Below the pieces are notes generated by a model that searched no databases, was not told where the DNA came from, and saw only the letters and a program-made list of their open reading frames with translations. Shown here in pieces: positions 37,234-48,601 of a stretch of DNA of 55,303 nucleotides. The stretch spans positions 1-55,303 of the forward strand of contig CACLIK010000002.1 in the NCBI GenBank assembly GCA_902606965.1. The letters are read 5' to 3'. The position numbers were made by a program, and so were the translations under genes. The stretch comes from an uncultured marine group I thaumarchaeote. Lineage in GTDB: Archaea > Thermoproteota > Nitrososphaeria > Nitrososphaerales > Nitrosopumilaceae. Every line of letters starts with the position of its first letter. Within the stretch, counting starts at the first letter, position 1.

Positions 37234-39084
37234 ATGGCAGAAAGAATAATTGGTATTGATCTAGGAACAAGTAACTCAGCTGCTGCAATTATCCAAGGTG
37301 GCAAACCAACAATAATTCCTGCAGCCGAAGGTCAAACAGCACATGGTAAAGCATTCCCATCAGTCGTTGCATTTCCAAAGGATGGTAGTGCTATGCTTGT
37401 TGGTACACCAGCTGTAAACCAAGCTGTAACAAATCCTGAAAATACAATTACTAAAGCAAAGAGAAAGATGGGAACAGATCATGTTTACAAAATCGAAGGT
37501 AAAGAATACAAACCACAGCAAATCTCTGCATTTATTTTACAAAAAATTAAGAAAGATGCTGAAGCATTTACCGGAGATAAGATTACAAAGGCAGTAATTA
37601 CAGTTCCTGCCTATTTTGATGATAATCAGAGACAAGCTACTAAAGATGCAGGAACAATCGCTGGGCTTGATGTAGCACGAATAATCAACGAGCCTACAGC
37701 AGCAGCTCTTGCTTTCGGTCTTGACAAGGCAAAGCAGGACATGAAGATATTAGTATTTGATTTTGGTGGTGGTACACTTGATGTAACGATAATGGAAATG
37801 GGCGGAGGCGTCTTTGAAGTAATGAGTACTTCTGGTGATACTAAGCTGGGCGGTACTGATATGGATTTAGCAATAATGGATTATGTCAAAGAAGAATTCA
37901 GAAAGAAAGAAGGTGTTGACATTTCAAGCGATAAGAAAGCTATGGAACGACTTAGAGAGGCTTGTGAAAAGGCAAAGATTGAACTTTCAGGTGTAATGGA
38001 AACTGACATAAACTTACCGTACATCCATGAAAAAACTGCCCTTGAAGTTAAACTAACGAGAGCTAAGCTAGACAGTCTTGTGACATCACTAGTTGAAAGA
38101 TGTAAACCTTCAATTGACAAGGCACTTGAGGATGCGAAAATATCTACTTCAGATATCACCAAAATTGTCCTTGTTGGCGGACCTACCAGAATGCCAATTG
38201 TGAAAAAATTTGTTGGTGACGCGATTGGAAAAGATGCGGAATCTGGAGTTGATCCAATGGAGGCTGTGGCCTTTGGTGCTGCTGTTCAGGCTGGTATTAT
38301 GGCAGGTGATGTTGAGAGTGATATTGTCTTACTAGATGTGACTCCACTTACATTAGGAATTGAGACACTAGGTGGTGTGCGTGAACCAATTATTGAAAGA
38401 AATACGACAATACCTACATCCAAAGACAAAACCTTCACAACAGCGGCTGATAACCAAACAGCAGTCACAATAAACGTGGTTCAGGGAGAGCGACCAATGG
38501 TTGCTGACAACGTTTCGCTAGGAAGTTTCAATCTAACTGACATTCCTCCGGCTCCTAGAGGTGTTCCACAGGTTAATGTGAAATTTGACATTGATGCTAA
38601 TGGTATCATAAATGTAACAGCAAAGGATCTTGGAACTGGAAAGGACGCTAAAATTACAATAGAATCTACTACAAAACTCTCAGATGAAGAGGTAGAAAAA
38701 TTGAAGCAAGATGCGGAAAAGCACGCAGATGAAGACAAGAAGAAAAAGGAATCTGTTGATATCAAAAATGAGGCAGAAAGTTTCATCTACACGACAGAAA
38801 AATTGGTTAACCAAGATCTCAAAGACAAAATATCACAGGAGCAGGGAATCAAGATTACAGACGCAGTAAAGGAAGTAAAGGAAGTGCTAAGTCAGGATTC
38901 AGAACAAATTAAGACAAAACTAGATGCATTGAAAGCTATAGTTAATGAAATTACCACTGAATTATACAAGAATGCTACTCCACCACCAGGTGCAGCACAA
39001 CAGGAAGATGGAGCCAAATCTGAAGAAAAATCAGAACCTGAGCCAGAACCAGAATCTAAACCTGATGAAGAGCAATCTAAATAA
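37234..39084 (+). CDS. dnaK: Molecular chaperone DnaK (Hsp70)
   Basis: [57 protein letters not shown]. Confidence 0.98.
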   Translation: MAERIIGIDLGTSNSAAAIIQGGKPTIIPAAEGQTAHGKAFPSVVAFPKDGSAMLVGTPAVNQAVTNPENTITKAKRKMGTDHVYKIEGKEYKPQQISAFILQKIKKDAEAFTGDKITKAVITVPAYFDDNQRQATKDAGTIAGLDVARIINEPTAAALAFGLDKAKQDMKILVFDFGGGTLDVTIMEMGGGVFEVMSTSGDTKLGGTDMDLAIMDYVKEEFRKKEGVDISSDKKAMERLREACEKAKIELSGVMETDINLPYIHEKTALEVKLTRAKLDSLVTSLVERCKPSIDKALEDAKISTSDITKIVLVGGPTRMPIVKKFVGDAIGKDAESGVDPMEAVAFGAAVQAGIMAGDVESDIVLLDVTPLTLGIETLGGVREPIIERNTTIPTSKDKTFTTAADNQTAVTINVVQGERPMVADNVSLGSFNLTDIPPAPRGVPQVNVKFDIDANGIINVTAKDLGTGKDAKITIESTTKLSDEEVEKLKQDAEKHADEDKKKKESVDIKNEAESFIYTTEKLVNQDLKDKISQEQGIKITDAVKEVKEVLSQDSEQIKTKLDALKAIVNEITTELYKNATPPPGAAQQEDGAKSEEKSEPEPEPESKPDEEQSK

Positions 39085-39113
39085 AATTCAAAAAGCAAAT
39101 TATTTGATTAGAG

Positions 39114-40223
39114 ATGAGTGCAAAGCGTGATTATTACGAAGTCTTAGGTGTTTCGAAGGATACTCAACTGAATGAGATCAAGTCCCAATACAGAAAACTA
39201 GCTTTAAAATTTCACCCAGACAGAAACAAATCTTCTGAGGCCGCTGAACATTTCAAGGAAATTTCAGAAGCATATGCGGTTTTGTCAGATACAAAAAAAC
39301 GCAGTCTTTATGATCAACATGGGCATGCTGGTGTAGATGGACGATACAGTACCGAGGATATTTTCAGAGGAGCTGGCGCTAACTTTGATGATATATTTAG
39401 TGATTTGTTTGGAGGAAGGGGAAGAAGAACAACAGGAGGTTTTGACTCCATTTTTGAAAACCTTTTCGGAGGAGGAGCACAAGGATTTGGTGGTTTTGGA
39501 AGACAGAGAGGATCTGACATGCTATACGAAACCTCTGTTTCGCTTGAAGATGTATTGAACGGAAAAAAAATGGATCTTGACTTACAAAAAAATGTCGACT
39601 GCCCTGACTGCAACGGTTCGGGATGTTTTCCCGGTACGTCTAAAATAAGATGTTCAGATTGTGATGGTCAAGGACAAGTTAGGGTAAGTCGTAACATGGG
39701 ATTTTCTACCTTTGTAACTGTTCAACCATGTAGAAAATGTAGTGGGCAGGGGATGATGATAGAAAAACCATGTAAAAAATGCAAGTTAGGAAAAGTAAAA
39801 GGTACCAAGCACATATCGTTTGAACTTCCTGCCGGTATAGACAATGGTGATTATGTAATATCCGGCGAGGGTGAGTCAATACCAAGTGGTGCAAACGGCG
39901 ATCTCATAATAAGAGTTAACGTTCAACCTCATCCTAAATTCAAACGTGACGGGAGAGATATTTTTTATGACGCACAAATATCAATAACGGATGCAAGTTT
40001 GGGAAAAAAGTTTGAAGTTCCCACGCTGGAAGGATTCAATAACATTACCGTCGAATCTGGCAGCCAACCAAATTCCATAATCAAACTTAAAGGGAAAGGC
40101 TTGCCTGGACGTGGATTTAGAGGTAGAGGTGATCAATATGTTAGATTGGTTGTTAACATTCCAAAGAAACTAAACAACCATCAAAAAGATTTGTTAAAGG
40201 AATTGGACGATTCGTTCGATTAA
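39114..40223 (+). CDS. dnaJ: Molecular chaperone DnaJ
   Basis: [11 protein letters not shown]...[15 protein letters not shown]-rich region, four CxxCxGxG-type repeats. Confidence 0.97.
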   Translation: MSAKRDYYEVLGVSKDTQLNEIKSQYRKLALKFHPDRNKSSEAAEHFKEISEAYAVLSDTKKRSLYDQHGHAGVDGRYSTEDIFRGAGANFDDIFSDLFGGRGRRTTGGFDSIFENLFGGGAQGFGGFGRQRGSDMLYETSVSLEDVLNGKKMDLDLQKNVDCPDCNGSGCFPGTSKIRCSDCDGQGQVRVSRNMGFSTFVTVQPCRKCSGQGMMIEKPCKKCKLGKVKGTKHISFELPAGIDNGDYVISGEGESIPSGANGDLIIRVNVQPHPKFKRDGRDIFYDAQISITDASLGKKFEVPTLEGFNNITVESGSQPNSIIKLKGKGLPGRGFRGRGDQYVRLVVNIPKKLNNHQKDLLKELDDSFD

Positions 40224-40234
40224 CATCAATTATT

Positions 40235-40396
40235 CTAAGATTTTTTTTTATGAATTTTGATGTGGTGTCCGCCACGAGTGTGAATGACATGTATTGTTTG
40301 AATTAGTTCTGCTATCATATCTGATGAGTAATATTTTGTGTTGTACCTACCAAGCATTTTCTTACAGTCATTACAGTATATCTCTCTGAATTCCAC
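40235..40396 (-). CDS. Small CxxC/His-rich protein (53 aa, GTG start assumed)
   Basis: Hand-read ORF VEFREIYCNDCKKMLGRYNTKYYSSDMIAELIQTIHVIHTRGGHHIKIHKKKS; between dnaJ and tRNA-Leu. Confidence 0.45.
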   Translation of the reverse strand: MEFREIYCNDCKKMLGRYNTKYYSSDMIAELIQTIHVIHTRGGHHIKIHKKKS

Positions 40397-40475
40397 TAAA
40401 TTGATAGGGGATACTCGGCTATTTTGTGTTTACTCACGAAAAAGAAACTTATTCCATGTTTTTTCTTTTCTTGTT

Positions 40476-40560
40476 GCGGGGGTCGCCCAGCCTGGTCAAC
40501 GGCGTAAGGTTCAGATCCTTATCTCCTAGGAGTTCGTGGGTTCAAATCCCACTTCCCGCA
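40476..40560 (+). tRNA. tRNA-Leu(CAG)
   Basis: 85-nt type II tRNA; anticodon arm TAAGG-TTCAGAT-CCTTA, long variable arm TCTCCTAGGAGTTC, T-arm GTGGGTTCAAATCCCAC. Confidence 0.92.
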
Positions 40561-40572
40561 TTTTACATTATT

Positions 40573-42459
40573 TTATAACTCTGAGATCTTTTTGCGCAGG
40601 AGATCATTGACCATTTTTCCGGAAGCCTTGCCTCTCACTTCTTTCATCGCAAGTCCCATCAGGGTGGTTATAGCTTGATCTCCTAACTTCTTAACAAGTT
40701 CAATATTATTTTGAATTATTTTATCTAAAATTCTATTTAATTCGCCCTCATCCATACTTGAAATATCTGTACTTTGCATAGCCAGCGAAACATTTTCTGA
40801 TTTTCCAGACATGATATTTTCAAAAATAATTTCTAGTGATTCTTTTGGTATTTTGCCAGACGCTAACAGTTCAAACGATTCTATGATGTGTTCTGGCTTC
40901 AATAGCGTCGCGTCAAGTCCCTGTCTCTCCAGGTTTGTTACACTAGAACAAAGTATTGAGGCTACAAAGTTTGGTGAGATCTTTTTATTTTCACAGATTT
41001 TTTCGAACAGTCCCATGTATTCTGAGTCAAAAATTTGTTCAGATAGTTGAGAATTTAGATCGTATTTTTGTTGAATTTCAGCGATTGATTCATCCCACGA
41101 TTTCGGAATGTTTTCTCTTGCGAGTTTTACTTCTTCAGGGATTACACTAATCGAAGGGATATCAGTTTCCGGATACATCCTGGACGCACCTGGACGTGGT
41201 CTAAGAAAAACAGTTTCACCATCTTGTGTAGCAGCTCTAGTCTCAGCTGGAACTACGTTTATTGCATCTTGAATTCTCTTTACTATAGAATTTACAGCAT
41301 AATCCAACTTTGAATCTTCGCCAGCTATAATCAGAAAACCATCTTTGTCTGCTAATTCAAGATGTTTTCTTACCCTACCAACATCGGAATCATTAATTCC
41401 GTAATTAGGAAGCTCGTCCGAATGGAAAACTCCTCCAATGCCAAAAAATCTTACAAGCTGTCCAATTTCTTTTCCTAATCTAATTTCAGGATATGGTTCA
41501 AAACCAAACATTCCTGAAAAATTTCTTATACGTATTGCCTTAATTTTTGCATTTAATTTTAACGCCTTTTGAATTATTTTCGAGTCGCTAGCTTTGAAAA
41601 TTTCAGTAACATCAAGGACATCTTCTTTCGTGATTGTTATTGATAATTTTTTGAGTTTTTCGGCAATCAGGATTAGCCCGTGTTGTCTTTTGGCTTCATA
41701 ATTAATTATTTTTTCAAGTTGATCTAGTTGTTGTACACCTTTTACTTCTACAACTCCATTATTCATAACTGAAATATTTACATCCTGTCTAATTGAACCG
41801 ATTCCCCTTTTTACCATCCTTGTTGCTCTTAACAATCTTCCAAGCGTCAATGCAATTTCCTTAACTTCAGAGGGCTTGGTGCTTACAGGCTCTAAGGCAA
41901 TTTCAACTAATGGTACACCCAAACGATCTAAACTGTAGTTTGTTTCGTTTTGTTCATTACTGAGAAGTTTCGCTGCATCCTCCTCAAGACAAACTGCTTG
42001 TACCCCAATCTTTTTTCCACCTACCTTTAGATTTCCTCCCTGGGAAACAAGCATAGTTCTTTGAAAGCCAGAGGTGTTAGAACCATCAATAACGGTCTTT
42101 CTCATAACATGAATCTCGCTGAAAATTTTTGATTCAAGCATGCTACTAATCAGTAATGAAATTTTCTTTGCATTATGATCTAGATCATGAGGGGGTTCTT
42201 CGTCTTTTTCAACCAGACAACTACTTTGAGAATTTGCATAGTAATTGATCTTCTTTGATTTTGTTTTCTCAAATAACGCAGCCGGATCCAATTTACCAAG
42301 CTCACTTTTTGCTGTTCTTAGGCTTCTAGAGAATTTTTCAGTATATTCATCACTTTCTATCGGTCTGCATTTACAAAACAATTTTTTGCTAGTGTTCAGC
42401 TGTTGGTGAATCTCTAATCCAACCTTCAAACCGATTTTTTCAAAATCAATTTCTGCCAT
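40573..42459 (-). CDS. gatE: Glutamyl-tRNA(Gln) amidotransferase subunit E
   Basis: KVGLEIHQQLNTSKKLFCKC, RTMLVSQGG, RLGVPLVEIALEPVS, FLRPRPGASRMYPETDIP. Confidence 0.96.
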   Translation of the reverse strand: MAEIDFEKIGLKVGLEIHQQLNTSKKLFCKCRPIESDEYTEKFSRSLRTAKSELGKLDPAALFEKTKSKKINYYANSQSSCLVEKDEEPPHDLDHNAKKISLLISSMLESKIFSEIHVMRKTVIDGSNTSGFQRTMLVSQGGNLKVGGKKIGVQAVCLEEDAAKLLSNEQNETNYSLDRLGVPLVEIALEPVSTKPSEVKEIALTLGRLLRATRMVKRGIGSIRQDVNISVMNNGVVEVKGVQQLDQLEKIINYEAKRQHGLILIAEKLKKLSITITKEDVLDVTEIFKASDSKIIQKALKLNAKIKAIRIRNFSGMFGFEPYPEIRLGKEIGQLVRFFGIGGVFHSDELPNYGINDSDVGRVRKHLELADKDGFLIIAGEDSKLDYAVNSIVKRIQDAINVVPAETRAATQDGETVFLRPRPGASRMYPETDIPSISVIPEEVKLARENIPKSWDESIAEIQQKYDLNSQLSEQIFDSEYMGLFEKICENKKISPNFVASILCSSVTNLERQGLDATLLKPEHIIESFELLASGKIPKESLEIIFENIMSGKSENVSLAMQSTDISSMDEGELNRILDKIIQNNIELVKKLGDQAITTLMGLAMKEVRGKASGKMVNDLLRKKISEL

Positions 42460-42461
42460 AG

Positions 42462-43745
42462 TTAAAACTCTGAAGCAATATTTTCCAACATTAGTGATTT
42501 CATCTCATCTACATCTTTTGAATTTCCCAAAGCCCACATTGCTTTTACAAGTGAAGTCTCTGGTGTCATATTTTCAAGAGGTGTGATTCCTAAATCTAAT
42601 AAATCTCTGCCGCTTTCATAAACTGTCATCCTAACCCTGCCATCGATACACTGTGATGTCATTCCCAAAAACAGATCGTTTTCTTTTGCATTTTTTACAA
42701 CATCGTACATTGTTCGTCCAACATGTCCCAGTCCTGTTCCTTCAAAAATTATTGCCTTGCATCCTGTTTGTATCAAGTTTTCAATTAATTGGGGGTCATA
42801 GCCAGGGTGATATTTTACAAGAGATACTTTGGTGTCAATCTTCATCCTTGGGTTATATTTTTCGTTTTTAAAAAAATCATCTTGTATATTTTTCTTAATT
42901 TTTCCTTCAGCAATTATGAATGCTGGGTGACCACCCATTGTCTCAAACGCTCCACGTTTGCTTGTGTGATTTTTTCTGACTCTGGTTCCCACATGACATG
43001 CAACTGTTTGATCATTATCATTATGATGCATAACAAGAAAAACACCCTTTGTGTTGGATTCAACAAGGAATTTTGAAGCTGCAATCAGGTTTATCGCTGC
43101 ATCAGACGACGGTCTATCAGACGATCTCTGTGAGCCAACAAGTGCAACCGGAATGGGAAATCCGGCAAGCGCAAAAGACAAAAAAGAAGATGTGTAATGC
43201 ATGGTATCTGTTCCATGCGCAATTAGTACTCCTTTATAGTCAGAGTCCGTAAGTGAATCAAGTTTTTCTGCAATTTTTGTCCAATGGTCTGGCTGTAAAT
43301 TTTCTGAATACTCAGAGAACAAAACTTCCGCATCAATATTCGCAATTTTCCCAAGCTCCGGAACAGCTTCATTGATATCAGAAGCAGTAAGTGCAGGTGT
43401 AACAGCACCAGTTCTATAGTCAACCTTGCTTGCGATTGTTCCTCCCGTAGAAAGAAGTAAAATTTTTGGAAGTGTTGAATCCTCTTTTCTTTCTTGTTCT
43501 TGCTTAGGCTTTGTTTCAGAACTAGAAACAATCTCTATTTTCTGGATCTCGTCAACATTGATCCCTACATTGTAGCCACTTCCTAATTTGACTACCAAAT
43601 GCTTGTCATCACCAGACTCGTATCTGGGCATTAGAATTCCAGAGTATGTTAAATCAGCAGTAATCTTGATTGAATCGCCTACCTTGGCATTATTTTTTTT
43701 TAAACATTCAAGCGATTTTCCAGAATATCCTTGGTCTTCTGACAT
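42462..43745 (-). CDS. gatD: Glutamyl-tRNA(Gln) amidotransferase subunit D
   Basis: ILLLSTGGTIASKVDYRTGAVTPAL, IAHGTDTMHYTSSFLSFAL; asparaginase-like domain, adjacent to gatE. Confidence 0.96.
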   Translation of the reverse strand: MSEDQGYSGKSLECLKKNNAKVGDSIKITADLTYSGILMPRYESGDDKHLVVKLGSGYNVGINVDEIQKIEIVSSSETKPKQEQERKEDSTLPKILLLSTGGTIASKVDYRTGAVTPALTASDINEAVPELGKIANIDAEVLFSEYSENLQPDHWTKIAEKLDSLTDSDYKGVLIAHGTDTMHYTSSFLSFALAGFPIPVALVGSQRSSDRPSSDAAINLIAASKFLVESNTKGVFLVMHHNDNDQTVACHVGTRVRKNHTSKRGAFETMGGHPAFIIAEGKIKKNIQDDFFKNEKYNPRMKIDTKVSLVKYHPGYDPQLIENLIQTGCKAIIFEGTGLGHVGRTMYDVVKNAKENDLFLGMTSQCIDGRVRMTVYESGRDLLDLGITPLENMTPETSLVKAMWALGNSKDVDEMKSLMLENIASEF

Positions 43746-43776
43746 TGTGGTGGTTTAAGCAGTTATTTTATTAAAA

Positions 43777-46116
43777 CTACCTGAAAGCAGAAAGTTCCAC
43801 TTTCTGTCCAATCTTCAGGTCCTTTTGTTCTCTTACCTTCTTTATAGCGTCTTCAAAGTGCTTCATTGTAACTTTAGCACTCTCAGCAGCTTTTTCAACT
43901 TTAGAAATTTCTTTTTCCTCTTTGGCCTTTGCAGCTTTCTCATCTTCTGCTGAAGAAGCAGCACGTGCCTCTTTTTCCTCAACTATCAAATCTGCATTCT
44001 TAGGTGGTACCTTCTTTTCTACATCTTTTGTTTCAGTAACTTTTGTTTCGGCTTGTCCACCCATAGCATATTTGTCAAGGTGCTCATGAATAACAAAAGA
44101 TACAGCAGTATTTGCTATGGCTGCAACATCTGCACCACTAAATCCATCAGTTGCCTCCGCTAATTTACTAAAGTTCACATAGTCTGGACTGTTAGGATCT
44201 TTTTCGAATGGAATTTCTTCTGCGTTGATCTCCAAAATTCTTTGTCTGGATTCCTTGTCTGGTAATGGAATCTGGATAATTTTATCAAATCTACCAGGTC
44301 TGAGTAAAGCTGGATCAATCATATCTGCTCTATTTGTAGCAGCTAATACTACTACACCATGCATGTCCTGCATACCATCTAACTCTGTTAATAATTGACT
44401 AACAACTCTTTCAGTAACTTGTGTCTCTGCTCCTCCTCCTCTAATTGGTGCTATTGAATCAATCTCATCAAAGAATACCACACATGGTGATGATTGTCTA
44501 GCTCTCCTGAAAATTTCTCTAATACCCCTCTCAGATTCTCCTACCCATTTTGATAACAATTCAGGACCTCGTACGGAAACAAAGTTTGCCTCACTCTCAG
44601 TAGCAACTGCTTTAGCTAACAATGTCTTTCCTGTACCACTTGCACCATGAAGCAAAATACCACGTGGCATTTTATGTCCCAATTTATCATATAGAGTAGG
44701 ATATTTCATTGGCCATTCAACTGCTTCTTGAAGTTCCTGCTTAATTTCAGTTAGACCACCAACTTCTTCCCACTTTACATCTGGGTTTTCAATGAATACT
44801 TCTCTCATGCCGGATGGTGTAACTTCAATTAGTGCTTTTTTGAAATCTTCTCCATTAACAATTAGTTTGTCAAGTGTTTCAGGAGGAATCTTTTCATCAT
44901 CTAAGTTAATCTCTGGTAACAATCTACGTAAACACTTCATTGCTGCTTCTTTACACAAATATTCCAAGTCAGCACCAACGTATCCGTGGCTAACTGAAGA
45001 TACTTGCTTGATATCTACATCATCATGTAATGGCATGTTTCGTGTGTGGATGTTAAGAATGTCAGACCTTCCTTTTTTATCAGGAACCTTAATTTCAATT
45101 TCTCTGTCAAATCTACCAGGCCTTCTTAACGCTGGATCAATTGCATTTGGTCTGTTTGTTGCAGAAATTACAATTACTTTACCTCTAGCTTCTAATCCAT
45201 CCATGAGTGAAAGCATCTGTGAAACAACTCTTCGTTCTACTTCACCAGTAACTTCTTCCCGTTTAGGTGCTATCGAATCAATCTCATCAACGAAAACAAT
45301 TGATGGTGCTTTTTCTCTAGCCTCCTTGAATATCTCTCGTAATCTAGCTTCACTTTCACCATAGAATTTGCTCATAATTTCAGGACCAGAAATACTAATG
45401 AAGTGTGCATTACTTTCATTTGCTACTGCTTTAGCTAACAATGTCTTTCCCGTACCTGGAGGTCCATAAAGTAAGACTCCTTTTGGTGCTTCTATTCCCA
45501 ACTTTTCAAATATTTCTGGGTGACGTAATGGAAGCTCAATCATTTCTCTAACTTTCTTAATTTCGTCAGTTAAACCACCAATGTCTTCGTAAGAAACTTG
45601 TGGAACACCTCTTAACGTCTCTCCTTTTTCAGCTATGGTGAAAACTGTTTTTTGCGTTACAAGTACAGCATCAGCATTAGGAGTCACTCCAATTACCTGA
45701 AAAGTTAACCTACCACCAAAGTATGGTACCATCACATTATCACCCTTAATCAAAGGTACACTTTCTAAAGCGTCTGCAAGATATCTTTCATCAATTGGTG
45801 GTATAGCCTCTAATGGTGCTACAATAATTTTCTCGGCTGCTATAGCTTTGATCTTTTTTACTGATATACTATCTCCAATTGCAATTCCAGAATTGTTTCG
45901 TCCCAATCCATCTATTCTGATAATACCCTTTCCTTCATCTGATGGATAAAGAGGTAAACATTTAGCAACAGTTCTCCGTTTGCCTTTAATTTCAATAACA
46001 TCTCCAGTTGAAGCATTTAATGTATCCATAGAATCATAGTCAATTCTCGCTACGCCACGCCCAACGTCCCGTGTATATGCCTCCAAAACCTTGAGTGAGA
46101 TCTCATTTTCGCTCAT
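43777..46116 (-). CDS. CDC48/VCP-family AAA ATPase
   Basis: Two AAA modules: [29 protein letters not shown] and [27 protein letters not shown]; Cdc48 N-domain. Confidence 0.97.
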   Translation of the reverse strand: MSENEISLKVLEAYTRDVGRGVARIDYDSMDTLNASTGDVIEIKGKRRTVAKCLPLYPSDEGKGIIRIDGLGRNNSGIAIGDSISVKKIKAIAAEKIIVAPLEAIPPIDERYLADALESVPLIKGDNVMVPYFGGRLTFQVIGVTPNADAVLVTQKTVFTIAEKGETLRGVPQVSYEDIGGLTDEIKKVREMIELPLRHPEIFEKLGIEAPKGVLLYGPPGTGKTLLAKAVANESNAHFISISGPEIMSKFYGESEARLREIFKEAREKAPSIVFVDEIDSIAPKREEVTGEVERRVVSQMLSLMDGLEARGKVIVISATNRPNAIDPALRRPGRFDREIEIKVPDKKGRSDILNIHTRNMPLHDDVDIKQVSSVSHGYVGADLEYLCKEAAMKCLRRLLPEINLDDEKIPPETLDKLIVNGEDFKKALIEVTPSGMREVFIENPDVKWEEVGGLTEIKQELQEAVEWPMKYPTLYDKLGHKMPRGILLHGASGTGKTLLAKAVATESEANFVSVRGPELLSKWVGESERGIREIFRRARQSSPCVVFFDEIDSIAPIRGGGAETQVTERVVSQLLTELDGMQDMHGVVVLAATNRADMIDPALLRPGRFDKIIQIPLPDKESRQRILEINAEEIPFEKDPNSPDYVNFSKLAEATDGFSGADVAAIANTAVSFVIHEHLDKYAMGGQAETKVTETKDVEKKVPPKNADLIVEEKEARAASSAEDEKAAKAKEEKEISKVEKAAESAKVTMKHFEDAIKKVREQKDLKIGQKVELSAFR

Positions 46117-46224
46117 AATTTACCACCCTCCAAGTATCGTTTATACCTTTGTCGTTAAATTTCTCTACAAAAACTCCAGTTAATCAGAAGCTTAAAATCT
46201 GTTGAATAATCAAAAATTTTCACA

Positions 46225-46959
46225 TTGGGAAAAAGACCGCTTGTTAGAAGACGTGGACGTGGAGGATTACAGTTTAGGGTATCTGCTACAGGAAAGATCG
46301 CACCAGCAAAATATCCTAGTTTTGAACTATCAGAGAATCATGATGGAGAGATCATAGATCTTGTTCATGAACGAGGCCGCGATGCTCCATTAGCTAAAGT
46401 TAGGTTTAATGATGGTTCTATTTCATTTGTTCCAGCAGTTCTTGGTGCTAAAGTTGGTTCACATATTCAGTTTGGATTAAAATCTAAAATTGAAGATGGA
46501 AATGTAATAAGCATTCAAAATATTCCTGACGGCACAACTGTATGCAATGTCGAAAAACAATTTGGAGATGGAGGATCTTTTATGAAATCTGCTGGCGCAA
46601 ATGCAACAGTATTTTCACATGAAGACAAGGGTGTTACACTAAAGCTTCCTTCTGGGAAATTTACTACACTTAATCCAAAGAATAGGGCGATGATAGGAAC
46701 TTTGGCAGGTGGTGGTGTTGGTGATAGGCCGCTGATGCGTGCGGGAGTAGCAGTAAGGCGGTTTAAGGCAAAAGGACAAAAATATCCAATTGTTAGAGGT
46801 GTAGCTCAAGGAGCGTATAATCATCCTCATGGAGGTGGTAGACATCAGCATGTTGGTCAAAGTTCAACAGTTGCACGTGATGCGCCACCAGGAGCAAAGG
46901 TTGGTAGCATTGCAGCCCGAAAAACCGGAAGAGCACGAATTAAGGAAAGGAAGAAGTAA
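46225..46959 (+). CDS. rpl2: 50S ribosomal protein L2
   Basis: GKRPLVRRRGRGGLQFRV, GVAQGAYNHPHGGGRHQHVG; TTG start. Confidence 0.96.
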   Translation: MGKRPLVRRRGRGGLQFRVSATGKIAPAKYPSFELSENHDGEIIDLVHERGRDAPLAKVRFNDGSISFVPAVLGAKVGSHIQFGLKSKIEDGNVISIQNIPDGTTVCNVEKQFGDGGSFMKSAGANATVFSHEDKGVTLKLPSGKFTTLNPKNRAMIGTLAGGGVGDRPLMRAGVAVRRFKAKGQKYPIVRGVAQGAYNHPHGGGRHQHVGQSSTVARDAPPGAKVGSIAARKTGRARIKERKK

Positions 46960-47004
46960 TCTTATCTTCCTAAAATTGATTAGCATCTTCATTTTTGTAT
47001 ATCT

Positions 47005-47283
47005 ATGAAACAGCAACGTGTACATATTTTGGTGAGCGGTAAGGTACAGGGAGTTTTTTTTAGACAAGCTCTGAAGGTTATTGCTAAGAATAATAACGTT
47101 GTAGGTTGGGTTAGAAATCTAACTGATAAACGTGTAGAAGCAATACTTGAAGGCGATAACAAATCTGTCAATTTAGTTATTGAATGGGCTAGAACTGGTC
47201 CTGCAAATTCACGTGTAGATAACATTGAAGTTAGCAATGAAGAGTTTAAAAATGAATTTTCAACGTTTGAAGTTTTGTATTGA
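47005..47283 (+). CDS. acyP: Acylphosphatase
   Basis: VHILVSGKVQGVFFRQALKVIAKNNNVVGWVRNLTDKRVEAILEGD. Confidence 0.95.
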   Translation: MKQQRVHILVSGKVQGVFFRQALKVIAKNNNVVGWVRNLTDKRVEAILEGDNKSVNLVIEWARTGPANSRVDNIEVSNEEFKNEFSTFEVLY

Positions 47284-47297
47284 TTTTAAAGTTTAAT

Positions 47298-47617
47298 ACG
47301 GTAGTAGTTCTGCTGGTTCTAGGCTAGATCAATAGCCCCATTTCAAGGCACGCAAGATCCGCCACGTTGACGAGGAAGCGTGAATGTTCCACCTTAGGAT
47401 TGCTCCCTCCCGGACCTGATCCCTTTCGATGGTTCGGTCTTAGAAATTATCCCTTCGGATAATTCTAGTCCTACAACCACCCGCCTCGGCGTGATTTCAT
47501 TTCCGCACACCAAGTGGGTACCACCATTCTAGAGATTTACCCAGCAGTTGCTGACCTCTGCATATAGCCGGTTTCAGAACAGGGCACGGCTAGCACCCCG
47601 GTCCTACCTACTACCGT
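47298..47617 (-). ncRNA. ffs: Signal recognition particle RNA (7S RNA)
   Basis: Reverse complement contains the SRP helix 8 core GATCAGGTCCGGGAGGGAGCAATC; ends pair as helix 1 (5' ACGGTAGTAG / 3' CTACTACCGT); no ORF fills the 370-nt gap. Ends approximate. Confidence 0.93.
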
Positions 47618-47633
47618 TCATACTTTGATTTGA

Positions 47634-47644
47634 TGTTATATTTG
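47634..47644 (-). promoter_or_regulatory. Putative TATA box for SRP RNA
   Basis: Reverse-strand AAATATAAC about 24 nt upstream of the inferred 5' end. Confidence 0.45.
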
Positions 47645-47652
47645 AATTTGGA

Positions 47653-48561
47653 TCATTCCTTAGTCAAACGCGTTATCATTTTACATACTGAACAAACATT
47701 TCCACTACATTCATTACCACATATTGAACATTTTCGTTTTTCTTTTTGTTCTGCTTGCTTAGTAAATTGGGAAATTTTCATAATAGAACTATACATGTTA
47801 TTTTTTATTCCAGTATGGTTTGATTCTAGTGAATTTAGGAATTCACGTAGCTCCGTTCTAATTCCTTCATCCATATGTGGACATGGTTCCGTTTGGAACG
47901 GAAGGTTATTTGTGAATGCATAAAATACAATTTCTGATTCATAAATCTCAGATAATGGCTTAATCTTTCTTAGTTTGTTTGAGGATGTATCAGGATCCAT
48001 CCAACCTATTTTTGTAGTATCTCCAGAAAGTGTGTTTATTAGAAATGTTTGAAGAACATCGTCTAAATTGTGACCAGTTGCAATTACATTTGCATTAATT
48101 GATTTTGCAGCATGATCTAACGCTCTTCGTCTAAATGTACCACAAATTGAACAGGAAGAAAGTTTCTGGTCATTTCTTAATTGTAAGGATTCCTCTAACG
48201 TTAGATCAAACAGTTTCTTGTATGAGAAAACTCTATGCTGTACGTTTAATTTGGTACAAAAACTTTCGACAATTTTCAGAGCCTCATCTCTGTATCCAGG
48301 GATTCCCTCATCAATTGTTACAGCCATTAGCCTAAAATTATGAGTTTTTGACATTTTATTCAAGACATCTAATAATACTAGAGAGTCTTTTCCACCTGAA
48401 ACAGCAACACAAACAAGCTCGTTGTTTCTGATCATCTTATGTTTTGATATTGTTTTAGCCGCTTTGTGTAAAATAGAATTAGAAAAACACTCAGAACAAA
48501 GCGTTTCTCCAGAATACTTTCTGGTATATGCTGCTTGTTTTTGGCATTTGTCACAACTCAT
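47653..48561 (-). CDS. TtuA/Ncs6-family tRNA 2-thiolation enzyme
   Basis: Zn fingers CDKCQK...CSEC and CSICG...CSVC; PP-loop VAVSGGKDSLVLLDVL; CSICGTFRR, ATGHNLDD. Confidence 0.88.
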   Translation of the reverse strand: MSCDKCQKQAAYTRKYSGETLCSECFSNSILHKAAKTISKHKMIRNNELVCVAVSGGKDSLVLLDVLNKMSKTHNFRLMAVTIDEGIPGYRDEALKIVESFCTKLNVQHRVFSYKKLFDLTLEESLQLRNDQKLSSCSICGTFRRRALDHAAKSINANVIATGHNLDDVLQTFLINTLSGDTTKIGWMDPDTSSNKLRKIKPLSEIYESEIVFYAFTNNLPFQTEPCPHMDEGIRTELREFLNSLESNHTGIKNNMYSSIMKISQFTKQAEQKEKRKCSICGNECSGNVCSVCKMITRLTKE

Positions 48562-48601
48562 TATTTTGTAACTAAATTTTCAGTAATTTAGGTTTTAACG
48601 C

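Noticed and set aside
37881-38786. Minus-strand ORFs across dnaK (37881-38162, 38286-38468, 38481-38786)
   Set aside because: Antisense shadow frames within dnaK; no recognisable protein features.
44792-45364. 190-aa plus-strand ORF
   Set aside because: Entirely antisense to the well-supported CDC48 AAA ATPase; low-complexity Ser/Leu-rich shadow ORF.
47630-47923. 97-aa plus-strand ORF near the SRP RNA
   Set aside because: Antisense to the TtuA/Ncs6 gene and the SRP promoter region.
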